Assembly (NCBI GenBank): GCA_965653225.1
Contig: CBFGZI010000160.1
Coordinates: 1 to 7,555, forward strand
Length of the DNA: 7,555 bases
Direction of reading: 5' to 3'
Source of the DNA: JALZDI01 sp965653225
GTDB lineage: Bacteria; Actinomycetota; Actinomycetes; Propionibacteriales; Nocardioidaceae
Shown: positions 1 to 5,963 of the stretch, one piece after another
Numbering within the stretch: the first letter of the stretch is position 1
How the letters are laid out: every line of letters starts with the position of its first letter
The notes under the pieces: generated by a model
What the model saw: only the letters and a program-made list of their open reading frames with translations
The model's database searches: none
Told to the model about the DNA's origin: nothing
Made by a program: the position numbers and the translations under genes

Positions 1-334
1 CAAGACCGGCGCGACCTCACAGGCAACCGACCAGATCCCATGCCCAAGCACGCAAACACGTCAGTTGCTCCCCCATGAACCTGAGCCGCGATCTCGGCGC
101 GTGGCGCGCCGAGCGCAGCCGGCGCGTCCCGGCGGCCCGCCACTACAGGAAGCCCGGCCCGTAAGTGCCACGAAAGGTGCCCTGGGCGACCGACCGCACC
201 GAGCATCGCGCCGCCACCACAGAACAGACCTCGCCTCTAACGGCCCCTCAGCCAACCCAACCCCGAGACCAGCGGAACCTCACAAGCACGATCCCGAATG
301 CGTTCGCAGGAACCAGACTCAGACGACACGAAAC
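1..334. other. Non-coding or unassigned left flank
   Basis: No reading frame here has both a credible start and sustained actinobacterial codon bias. The stretch is visibly richer in A than the genes to its right, especially about 170-334. Long open frames cross it only because the sequence is GC-rich; they continue into the antisense of the glycosyltransferase genes. Two small items stand out: a perfect 9-base inverted repeat at 93-113, and a 29-codon ATG frame at 75-164 with very high G+C at third positions but no ribosome binding site. I read the stretch as intergenic. Confidence 0.5.
93..113. repeat. Perfect inverted repeat (9-base arms, 3-base loop)
   Basis: The left arm CTCGGCGCG (93-101) is exactly complementary to CGCGCCGAG (105-113) around a TGG loop. 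The hairpin would be very stable. No T-run follows on either strand, so it would be a terminator only of the U-tract-less kind proposed for actinobacteria. It could belong to a gene beyond the left edge or end transcription of the minus-strand genes. In GC-rich DNA such a structure can also arise by chance. Confidence 0.35.
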
Positions 335-538
335 TCACCGACGTGCGAGATCCAGCGTCGCGCTCCACCGAACCAACCCGTCGATCCCACGCACCCGCAC
401 GCTGACCTGGGCAGCTTCGCCGCATGCCTGACAGCGACCGTCGTCGGAGTTGCGTCCCCGGACCACACCCGAGACAAGCGCCCCGGTACCAAGCGCGAGC
501 CCACTGGGCAACAGCGCCCGTCTGCTGAGCCGCGTCAT
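335..538 (-). CDS. Small hypothetical protein with Tat-like signal sequence
   Basis: This is a 67-residue frame not recognised as any family. The ATG at 538 is preceded by GAAGGA (545-550) at a 6-base spacing, a good Shine-Dalgarno. The codons mostly end in G or C. The N-terminus has the layout of a twin-arginine signal: SRR at residues 5-7, then a long uncharged stretch (about residues 8-27, ALLPSGLALGTGALVSGVV). No clear AxA cleavage site or lipobox cysteine follows. The rest is short and polar, with one CxxC pair (CQAC, residues 36-39) that might bind metal or form a disulfide. It lies 146 bases downstream of the glycosyltransferase stop in the same direction, so it could be read through from that operon or have its own promoter. 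It may be a real small exported protein, or the 5' remnant of a longer Tat substrate cut short by mutation. The start signals are better supported than the function. Confidence 0.42.
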   Translation of the reverse strand: MTRLSRRALLPSGLALGTGALVSGVVRGRNSDDGRCQACGEAAQVSVRVRGIDGLVRWSATLDLARR

Positions 539-649
539 ACCCCGTCCTTCTCGGTCCGCCGCTGCATCAGCGACTGCACCAGCGACTGCGCCCCCGAACC
601 GGCTCGGGTCTGCTTGACCGTCCACGCGGTGCAGGGCTACCAACGGAAC

Positions 650-694
650 CGGGCTCACGTGAAGCGGGCTCACCCAGAGCAGGCTCACGCGGTA
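650..694. repeat. Three 15-base tandem repeats over a stop codon
   Basis: Three imperfect 15-base units lie end to end: 650-664 (CGGGCTCACGTGAAG), 665-679 (CGGGCTCACCCAGAG) and 680-694 (CAGGCTCACGCGGTA). They share the core GGCTCAC. On the minus strand each unit contains TGA, and since 15 is a multiple of three all three TGAs (687-685, 672-670, 657-655) are in the same frame. The first is the stop codon of the glycosyltransferase gene; the other two follow it in frame. Confidence 0.7.
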
Positions 695-1842
695 GCGGCG
701 TCGGGGACGTCGTCGCCGCCGAACCCGTCGTCGGCGATCGTGCCGTGCAGGTCCAACATCGCCCGCGCGGTGTCGGCCCACCGGAACTGCTCCGCGCGCC
801 GGCGTGCGGCCTTGCGGCGTGCGCCGGCGTCGTGCGCGGCCAGGCGAAGCACGGCGTCGGCGAGCGACACCGGGTCCGGCGAACCCTGCTCACCGCAGTC
901 GGGGTCGACCAGCTCGCGCCCGCCGCCGCGGTCGGCGGTCACCACCGGGGTGCCGCAGGCCAGGGCCTCGAGGATCGCCAGCCCGAACGTCTCCCCCGGG
1001 CATACCGACAGCGCGATGTCGGCCGAGGCCAGCCGAGCAGCCAGAGCCCGCCGGTCCCGCACGTGCCCGTGGAAGTGCACCGGCGCGTTTCTGCCGATCG
1101 CGCGCAGCTCGTGCTCGTGCGGCCCCCGCCCGAACACGTCCAGGCGCACCGGCACACCCCGCCGGTGCAGCGCGACCGCGGTGGCCACCGCCAGGTGCGG
1201 GCTCTTCTCCCGTGACAGCCGGCCGACGTGTACGAGCTTCAGCACCCCGTCGTCGGCCGGCTCGCCGCACTCGGGGTCGAACGTGTCGAGGTCGACGCCG
1301 AGCGGCACCTGCCGCAGCAGCGGGCTCGCGACCGCCGGGAACTCCTGCGCGGCGAACCGCGAGGTCACCACGATCGCGTCGAAACGTCGCGCCAGCACGC
1401 GGTTGAGCACCGAGACACCCGCCCCGATCCCCGACTGCCAGCCGGTGCGCAGCGAGAGCATCGCGTCGAGGCGCTCGTGCGAGAACAGCACACAGCCCAC
1501 CCCGGCGCGGCGGGCCCACCCGGTGACCGGAAGCAGCGTGGACTTGTCGGAGAGCTCGACCGACGTCGGCCCGAACCGCTCCAGCACCTCGAGCACCCGC
1601 CAGGGCTCCACCAGCAGGCGGTAGCCCCCGCCCACCCGCGGAGCCCGCAGCTGCACCAGCGTTCCGGCCTCGGTCTCGCACACGTGGTCGCGCGCGCCGG
1701 GCGTGACGAGCAGACGGGCCGCGCCGGTGGCGGTGTAGCGAAGGCCGAGCATCTCGACCGCGGTCTTCATGCCGCCCGAAGCAGGACCGACGAAGTTGGC
1801 CAGCTGGGCGATGCGCAGCCCAGCGGCTCCGGGTCGGCTCAC
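685..1842 (-). CDS. GT4-family glycosyltransferase
   Basis: This cytoplasmic or membrane-associated retaining glycosyltransferase of the GT-B fold should move a sugar from a nucleotide donor to a lipid or glycan acceptor. Length is 385 residues, normal for GT4. The N-terminal half starts with LRIAQLANFV (9-18) and a glycine turn GGMKT (23-27). A linker LGVDLDTF (181-188) leads into the nucleotide-binding half, with GRLSREKSP (207-215), the DVFGRGP strand-turn (235-241) and the family's E-x7-E signature (E284 and E292 in ETFGLAILEALACGTPVV). There is no signal peptide or membrane span. I chose the GTG at 1842 because it overlaps the TGA of the upstream glycosyltransferase as GTGA, a classic translational-coupling junction; the upstream extension would lie inside that gene. 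The two are therefore one operon. Donor and acceptor cannot be read from the motifs. With Ugd next door, a glucuronosyl or mannosyl step in the same glycolipid is possible, but this is inference. Its stop lies in a tandem repeat. Confidence 0.93.
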   Translation of the reverse strand: MSRPGAAGLRIAQLANFVGPASGGMKTAVEMLGLRYTATGAARLLVTPGARDHVCETEAGTLVQLRAPRVGGGYRLLVEPWRVLEVLERFGPTSVELSDKSTLLPVTGWARRAGVGCVLFSHERLDAMLSLRTGWQSGIGAGVSVLNRVLARRFDAIVVTSRFAAQEFPAVASPLLRQVPLGVDLDTFDPECGEPADDGVLKLVHVGRLSREKSPHLAVATAVALHRRGVPVRLDVFGRGPHEHELRAIGRNAPVHFHGHVRDRRALAARLASADIALSVCPGETFGLAILEALACGTPVVTADRGGGRELVDPDCGEQGSPDPVSLADAVLRLAAHDAGARRKAARRRAEQFRWADTARAMLDLHGTIADDGFGGDDVPDAATA

Positions 1843-2957
1843 GCGGCGCGTCCGAGCGGCTGCGGGAGGACCGCCGCGTAGTGCTGGCGAACGAGGTCGT
1901 CCACGACCTGCCCCCACGTGCGACCGGCAACGCGCGCCACACCGCCCGCGGCCAGCCGGGTACGCATCTGCGGGTCGCCTGCCAGCGACCGCACGGCGCG
2001 CCGCAGCCCGTGCCGGTCGGCTGGGTCGTACAGCAGCCCGGTCGCGCCGTCGTCGACGAGGTCCATCGGGCCGCCCGCGGCCGGAGCGACCGTCGCCACG
2101 CCGCTGGCCTGCGCCTCCTGCACGGTCTGGCAGAACGTCTCGTGCTCGCCGGTGTGCACGAACACGTCCAGCGACGCGAAGGCGGTGGCCAGCTCCTCGC
2201 CGCGCAGCAGACCGAGGAACTCCGCGGCCGGGAGCGCGCGCTGTAGCGCCTCACGTTCGGGGCCGTCGCCGACCACTACCAGCCGGGTGCCGGGAACTCC
2301 GGCCAGCTCGGCCAGCCGGCGCACCTGCTTCTCCGCGGCCACCCGCCCGACGTACCCGACCAGCAGCTCGCCGTCGGGTGCCAACCGTCGACGCAGTCCC
2401 TCGTCGCGGCGGTCAGGGCTGAACAGGTCGAGGTTGACGCCGCGCCCCCACAGCGCCACCCGAGGCACACCGGCCGCGCGCAGCTGTAGTGCGGTGAACG
2501 TCGACGGGGCGAGAGTGCGGTCGACGCGGCTGTGGATCCGCCGGATCCAGGCCCACATCGCGGTGTCGGCGCGCACCCGGTACTGCCGCGCGAAGCCGAC
2601 CAGGTCGGTCTGGAACACCGCGACCGTCGGCAGCCCGAGCCGCCGCGCCACGCTCATGCCGGCCGCACCGAGCACCGCCGGCGACGCCAGGTGCACCACG
2701 TCGGGAGCGAACCGGGAGAGCACGTCGGCGACCGCGCGGCGGTCCGGAAGGCCGACCGGGAAGCTCGCGTAGCGCGGCAGCGGCACGCTGCGCAGCCGCA
2801 CGACGCGGACACCGGCGTAGGACGTGTCGCCCGGACCGGGAGCGACCACCAGCACCTCGTGGCCGGCGGCGGTCAGGCCGTCGACCACGTGCCTGACGGT
2901 GTTCGACACACCGTTCACCTGAGGGAGGAACGACTCGGCCACGATCGCTATCCGCAC
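1839..2957 (-). CDS. mgtA: MgtA-like GDP-mannose-dependent mannosyltransferase (GT4)
   Basis: At 372 residues this matches the actinobacterial MgtA group (M. tuberculosis Rv0557 type), which moves mannose from GDP-mannose to a glucuronosyl diacylglycerol on the cytoplasmic face of the membrane. Visible features are the N-terminal strand VRIAIVAESF followed by PQVNGVSNTV (12-21), typical of this group; an FQTDL segment (115-119) where relatives have YHTDL; WGRGVNLDLFSP (170-181) at the domain hinge; GYVGRVAAEKQV (201-212); VVGDGPER (228-235); and the E-x7-E motif (E273 and E281) within HETFCQTVQEAQASGV. The start is GTG at 2957; no strong Shine-Dalgarno is visible, but the conserved first strand begins right there. 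It is first in an operon with the second GT4 gene (4-base overlap) and divergent from ugd across 190 bases. Family assignment is firm; the exact acceptor is inferred. PimB-type or SqdX/SQD2-type transferases share this architecture and are the main alternatives. Confidence 0.85.
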   Translation of the reverse strand: MRIAIVAESFLPQVNGVSNTVRHVVDGLTAAGHEVLVVAPGPGDTSYAGVRVVRLRSVPLPRYASFPVGLPDRRAVADVLSRFAPDVVHLASPAVLGAAGMSVARRLGLPTVAVFQTDLVGFARQYRVRADTAMWAWIRRIHSRVDRTLAPSTFTALQLRAAGVPRVALWGRGVNLDLFSPDRRDEGLRRRLAPDGELLVGYVGRVAAEKQVRRLAELAGVPGTRLVVVGDGPEREALQRALPAAEFLGLLRGEELATAFASLDVFVHTGEHETFCQTVQEAQASGVATVAPAAGGPMDLVDDGATGLLYDPADRHGLRRAVRSLAGDPQMRTRLAAGGVARVAGRTWGQVVDDLVRQHYAAVLPQPLGRAA

Positions 2958-3147
2958 ACCGCAACGGTGACGTCGGCGAGTGAACGCCCGGCGAGTCCGA
3001 GGTGTCGTGTCGACACCGGTGAGCTGTCGACGCGGCGCCGGCAGGTGACCGCGGTCGCACGGCGGGGTCTTGTCGTCACCTTGTAGCCATCAGACATCTA
3101 CGTGGGTGGCGGTGTCGTTTCACCCCTCGGTGCTGATATGTGCCCCG
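2958..3147. promoter_or_regulatory. Divergent promoter region between mgtA-like gene and ugd
   Basis: This 190-base gap lies between two start codons facing away from each other, so it must hold promoters for both directions. It contains GGTGTCG (3001-3007) and its complement CGACACC (3011-3017), which nest around the 10-base palindrome GTGTCGACAC (3007-3016); a further GTCGAC lies at 3025-3030. These could be an operator for a regulator of both genes. I could not place a confident -35/-10 pair for the minus-strand operon. The structural claim is direct; the regulatory role is inferred. Confidence 0.45.
3134..3139 (+). promoter_or_regulatory. Possible -10 element of a leaderless ugd transcript
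   Basis: TGATAT (3134-3139) ends 8 bases before the ugd ATG at 3148. No Shine-Dalgarno lies upstream of that ATG: the preceding bases read TGTGCCCCG. An AT-rich hexamer at this distance with no ribosome binding site is the pattern of leaderless mRNAs, common in actinobacteria, where transcription starts at the A of the start codon. The hexamer departs from TAnnnT at its second base and no good -35 box is seen, so this remains tentative. Confidence 0.3.
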
Positions 3148-4467
3148 ATGAACGAACACATCAGCGTGATCGGGACCGGCTACCTCGGCGCCACGCACGC
3201 GGCCTGCATGGCAGAGCTGGGGTTCGACGTGCTCGGCGTCGACGCCGACGAACAGAAGGTCGACATGCTCGCCGACGGCGTCGTGCCGTTCGCCGAGCCG
3301 GGACTGGACGAGATGGTGGCCCGGAACGTCCGCGAGGGCAGGCTGCGCTTCACCACCTCGCTGGCCGAGGCCGCCGAGTTCGCGAACGTCCACTTCGTCT
3401 GCGTCGGCACCCCGCAGTCGCGAGACGGGCTGGGCGCGGACCTCACCGCCGTGTTCTCGGTCGTCGAAGGCCTGGCCCCGCTGCTGCGCCATGACAGCCT
3501 CGTCGTCGGCAAGTCGACGGTGCCGGCGGGCACCGCAGCCAGGCTCGCCGAGCGGGTGGCCGCGCTGGTCCCGCCCGAGGTCGTCGCCGAGGTCGCGTGG
3601 AATCCCGAGTTCCTGCGCGAGGGGCACGCCATCAAGGACACGCTGCGGCCCGACCGGCTCGTGCTCGGCGTCGCCTCCGCCGAGGCCGAGAAGACACTAC
3701 GTCACCTGTACCGGCAGCCGATCCGCGAGGGCGTGCCGGTGGCGGTGACCGACGTGCAGACCGCCGAGCTCAGCAAGCTCGCCGCGAACGCGTTCCTGGC
3801 CACCAAGATCTCGTTCATCAACGCGATGGCCGAGGTGAGCGACCTGGCCGGCGCCGACATCGTCGCGCTGTCCGACGTGCTGGGGTACGACGACCGCATC
3901 GGGCGGCGCTGCCTCAACGCCGGCCTCGGGTACGGCGGTGGCTGCCTGCCCAAGGACATCCGCGCCCTCACCGCGCAGGCCGGTGAGCTCGGCGCCGACA
4001 GCGCCGGCACGTTGCTGTCCGCGGTCGACGCCGCGAACGCGCGCGTGCGCGAGCGCATCGTCGAGCTCGCCGTCGAGGCCTGCGACGGCGACCCCGCCGG
4101 CCGCCGGGTCGCGGTGCTCGGCGCCGCGTTCAAGCCGCTGTCCGACGACGTACGCGACTCGCCCGCCCTGCACGTCGCATCGGCGCTGCACGCGCAGGGC
4201 GCGCAGGTACACGTCTTCGACCCCGCGGCGGTGGACAACGCCCGCCGGATGGCGCCGATGCTCGACTACGCCGGCAGCGCCAGTGAGGCGCTCACCGGCG
4301 CCGACCTGGTGCTGCACCTCACCGAGTGGCCGCAGTTCCGTGCCCTGGACCCGATGGAGATGGCGCCCCTGGTCAACCGGCGCCGGATCATCGACGCCCG
4401 GCACAGCCTCGACCCCGACCGCTGGCGGCTGGCCGGCTGGAGCTACCGGGCGCTGGGCAGGTCGTAG
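3148..4467 (+). CDS. ugd: UDP-glucose 6-dehydrogenase
   Basis: This cytoplasmic enzyme oxidises UDP-glucose with two NAD+ to UDP-glucuronate. At 439 residues it has the full family length. The N-terminal Rossmann domain shows VIGTGYLG (7-14) and the acidic end of strand two at VDADE (31-35). FVCVGTPQ (83-90), GKSTVPAGT (121-129) and NPEFLREG (152-159, with the catalytic-region Glu154) follow. The central helical domain has K210 and N214 in SKLAANAFLATK, then the active-site signature GGGCLPKD (263-270) with Cys266 as the expected thiohemiacetal nucleophile. The C-terminal UDP-binding domain carries AFKPLSDDVRDSP (327-339). All key residues are present, so it should be active. I chose the ATG at 3148 because the conserved strand begins five residues later; the sequence upstream to the TTG at 3070 lacks coding bias. 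It is divergent from the glycosyltransferase operon, and its product is a precursor such enzymes use directly or on their acceptor. Its TAG lies in the first unit of a 12-base repeat and it overlaps the convergent hydrolase gene by 25 bases. A UDP-ManNAc dehydrogenase is the main alternative within the superfamily, but less likely. Confidence 0.94.
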   Translation: MNEHISVIGTGYLGATHAACMAELGFDVLGVDADEQKVDMLADGVVPFAEPGLDEMVARNVREGRLRFTTSLAEAAEFANVHFVCVGTPQSRDGLGADLTAVFSVVEGLAPLLRHDSLVVGKSTVPAGTAARLAERVAALVPPEVVAEVAWNPEFLREGHAIKDTLRPDRLVLGVASAEAEKTLRHLYRQPIREGVPVAVTDVQTAELSKLAANAFLATKISFINAMAEVSDLAGADIVALSDVLGYDDRIGRRCLNAGLGYGGGCLPKDIRALTAQAGELGADSAGTLLSAVDAANARVRERIVELAVEACDGDPAGRRVAVLGAAFKPLSDDVRDSPALHVASALHAQGAQVHVFDPAAVDNARRMAPMLDYAGSASEALTGADLVLHLTEWPQFRALDPMEMAPLVNRRRIIDARHSLDPDRWRLAGWSYRALGRS

Positions 4468-5306
4468 GGCAGGTCGTAGGACAGGTCATAGGCCAACGGC
4501 GCAGGGCCCGCCGGGGCGGCCGGTCCGGACACCGCGGCGCGGCTCTGCCACCGGGTCGTCGCCTCGCTTAACGCCATCCGAGCCGCCCATGGCGCAAGGT
4601 CGCGAGCCCTGCGGCCCAGCCAGGGTGCGCCCGCGGTGGCGAGCCACACCAGGTCGCGCCAGGCGTTCGGCACCTCGCCCCCCGTCGCGACCTGCGCGGG
4701 CGGCTCGACGTCGTAGCCCAGCTCGCGCAGACCCGTGACGAACGCGTGCGCGAGACGACGGTGCCCCAGCTCGCCGGGATGCAGCCGGTCCACGCTCCAG
4801 AACTCCCGCTCGTAGACGACCGGCTCCGTGGTCAGGTCGATACGGACCCCGCCGTACGTCCGGTGCGCCGCGTCGTAGGCGTCGTTGACCACCTCGATCC
4901 GCCGCCACAGCGGCCGGCGCAGCATCCGCGGCAGCCCGAACACCTCACCGTGGTCGTGGAACCGGGCGGTCAGCACCGTCGCGCCCACGTCGACCAGCCC
5001 CGACACGCACGCGAACACGTCGTCGCGCACCCGTCCCGCGTCCCAGGTCGAGCGCATGGTGTCGTTGATCCCCACGATGAGCGACGCCAGGTGCGGCCGC
5101 AGCCGCACCGCCTCCTCGAGCTGGCTCTCCCGCACCGACCTGATGGTGGCGCCGGTGACGGCGAGGTTGGCATAGGTCAGCTGCCGGCGACACGCGAGCT
5201 GTTCGGCGAGGATGCTGGCCCAGCCTCGCCAGCCTCCGCCGAGCACTGGGTCACCGATGCCGACCGTCGTGCTGTCCCCTAGTGCGACGAACCGCAGCGT
5301 GTCCAC
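4443..5306 (-). CDS. SGNH/GDSL-type hydrolase
   Basis: A 287-residue esterase or lipase-like hydrolase of the SGNH superfamily, which usually removes acyl groups from lipids, sugars or small esters. The four blocks are visible: block I ALGDST with Ser12 as nucleophile; block II NLAVTGA (47-53) with an oxyanion-hole Gly52; block III VGINDT (78-83) with Asn81; and block V VDRLHP (172-177) with Asp173 and His176. No signal peptide is seen, as the protein begins directly with the first strand, so it is probably cytoplasmic. After about residue 200 comes a tail outside the catalytic core, ending in an Ala/Pro-rich stretch and YDLS-YDLP-YDLP (273-284). The start is GTG at 5306; longer frames upstream lose G/C third-position bias and contain nothing family-like. 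There is no clear Shine-Dalgarno, so this start is moderately sure. The gene runs tail to tail into ugd with a 25-base overlap. Its substrate is unknown; an acyl group on a locally made glycolipid is only a guess. Confidence 0.9.
   Translation of the reverse strand: MDTLRFVALGDSTTVGIGDPVLGGGWRGWASILAEQLACRRQLTYANLAVTGATIRSVRESQLEEAVRLRPHLASLIVGINDTMRSTWDAGRVRDDVFACVSGLVDVGATVLTARFHDHGEVFGLPRMLRRPLWRRIEVVNDAYDAAHRTYGGVRIDLTTEPVVYEREFWSVDRLHPGELGHRRLAHAFVTGLRELGYDVEPPAQVATGGEVPNAWRDLVWLATAGAPWLGRRARDLAPWAARMALSEATTRWQSRAAVSGPAAPAGPAPLAYDLSYDLPYDLPSAR
4456..4491. repeat. Three 12-base tandem repeats shared by two gene ends
   Basis: Two identical units GGCAGGTCGTAG (4456-4467, 4468-4479) are followed by one variant GACAGGTCATAG (4480-4491). 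On the plus strand each unit ends in TAG in the ugd frame, and the first TAG is the ugd stop. On the minus strand the same bases encode the YDL(S/P) repeats near the hydrolase C-terminus. The array therefore serves two genes at once. The two perfect copies suggest recent duplication by slippage. Confidence 0.85.
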
Positions 5307-5525
5307 ACTCGTAAGTTCGGCTCGCGCGTTGAGGGTTCGTCGACGCGTGCTTGGCGTGTCGTTGAACCCGAAACGAACTGTCTGAAGGGGAAATGGCCCA
5401 TCTGTGCTATTCCCTTGCGGGCCGTGGTTTACCAGCGTGGTTCCCGCTGCCGATGGCCCAAACTCGACAGTCGATCGTGCATGGCGCATCCGGCCGCAGA
5501 CCAGCGTCGACAAAGGGGATGTCCG
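5307..5525. promoter_or_regulatory. Divergent intergenic region, hydrolase / 143-aa gene
   Basis: A gap of 219 bases, less GC-rich than its flanks, lies between two divergent starts. ATGGCCCA occurs twice (5393-5400 and 5453-5460) and a near copy ATGGCGCA lies at 5481-5488. TCGAC-A-GTCGA (5464-5474) is a short dyad. AAAGGGGAT (5512-5520) is the likely ribosome binding site for the gene starting at 5526, with 6 bases between GGGGA and the ATG. No convincing -35/-10 pair could be placed on either strand. Confidence 0.4.
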
Positions 5526-5957
5526 ATGAGGATGCGAGCTGACCAGGTGCGCGAGGGGCACCGGCTTCGTGGAGCAGTAGTGACCAGGGTCCGGCCGGCC
5601 GTGGATGCGGGCGTGGTCCGGATCAGCGTGGACAGCGACACCCGGGTCGACTCCTCCATCGCGACGGGCACGTTCTGCTACCGGGCCGACGACATCCTCG
5701 ATGTCGACATGGCCGCCCGGCCACGCCCGGTGGTACCGACCAAGCCGTGGACCAGACGCCGCAGCCGCGGCGACGACTCGCCGGTGCGTGCCTACCGCGT
5801 CGAGTACCAGGCCGCTGCCGGCGACGGGCACGTCATCGTGAGCTCCGACGGCAGCACCACGCCGAGCCTGGTCGTACGCGCGCACGACATGCTGCAGACA
5901 CAGGGCATCGACGCCCGTATCCGGCGCATCGTGCCGGTCGACCTCGACAAGGCGTAG
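5526..5957 (+). CDS. Hypothetical protein, 143 residues
   Basis: I do not recognise this gene. Its coding status is good: strong G/C bias at third positions, and an ATG at 5526 with GGGGA upstream at 6-base spacing. A second in-frame ATG at 5532 (MRMR start) is a possible alternative. The protein is soluble, with no signal peptide or membrane segment. It appears to have two parts. Residues 1-62 begin MRMRADQVREGHRLRG, then alternate hydrophobic residues as in a small beta-sheet domain, closing with YRADDILDVDM. A basic, proline-containing linker (64-82, with RRRSRG) joins residues 86-140, where YRVEY, HVIVSSDG and LVVRAHDML suggest an alpha/beta unit. The 'ADQV..G' opening resembles many small actinobacterial and actinophage hypotheticals, but this resemblance is impressionistic. 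The gene converges on the PH-like gene with only 6 bases between stops; its TAG sits in a tiny GGCG-TAG-CGCC dyad. Confidence 0.78.
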   Translation: MRMRADQVREGHRLRGAVVTRVRPAVDAGVVRISVDSDTRVDSSIATGTFCYRADDILDVDMAARPRPVVPTKPWTRRRSRGDDSPVRAYRVEYQAAAGDGHVIVSSDGSTTPSLVVRAHDMLQTQGIDARIRRIVPVDLDKA

Positions 5958-5963
5958 CGCCGG

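Noticed and set aside
650..694. The 15-base repeats as a CRISPR array
   Set aside because: The units are directly adjacent with no spacers, only three imperfect copies, and no cas genes are nearby.
65..1624. A 519-codon plus-strand open frame
   Set aside because: It is antisense to the glycosyltransferase for most of its length. Its translation is Arg/Ser/Thr/Pro-rich without motifs, while the minus frame has clear GT4 signatures.
890..2254. A 454-codon minus-strand open frame spanning both glycosyltransferase genes
   Set aside because: It is a shifted frame of both genes, Arg/Ala-rich and motif-free. Long stop-free shadows are expected in GC-rich coding DNA.
3070..3147. A TTG start for ugd at 3070 (465 residues)
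   Set aside because: The added 26 residues have poor third-position G/C bias and precede the conserved MNEHISVIGTGYLG start.
5307..5885. N-terminal extension of the SGNH hydrolase up to 5885
   Set aside because: The extension crosses the promoter and start of the divergent 143-residue gene and loses coding bias; the family's first strand begins right after the GTG at 5306.
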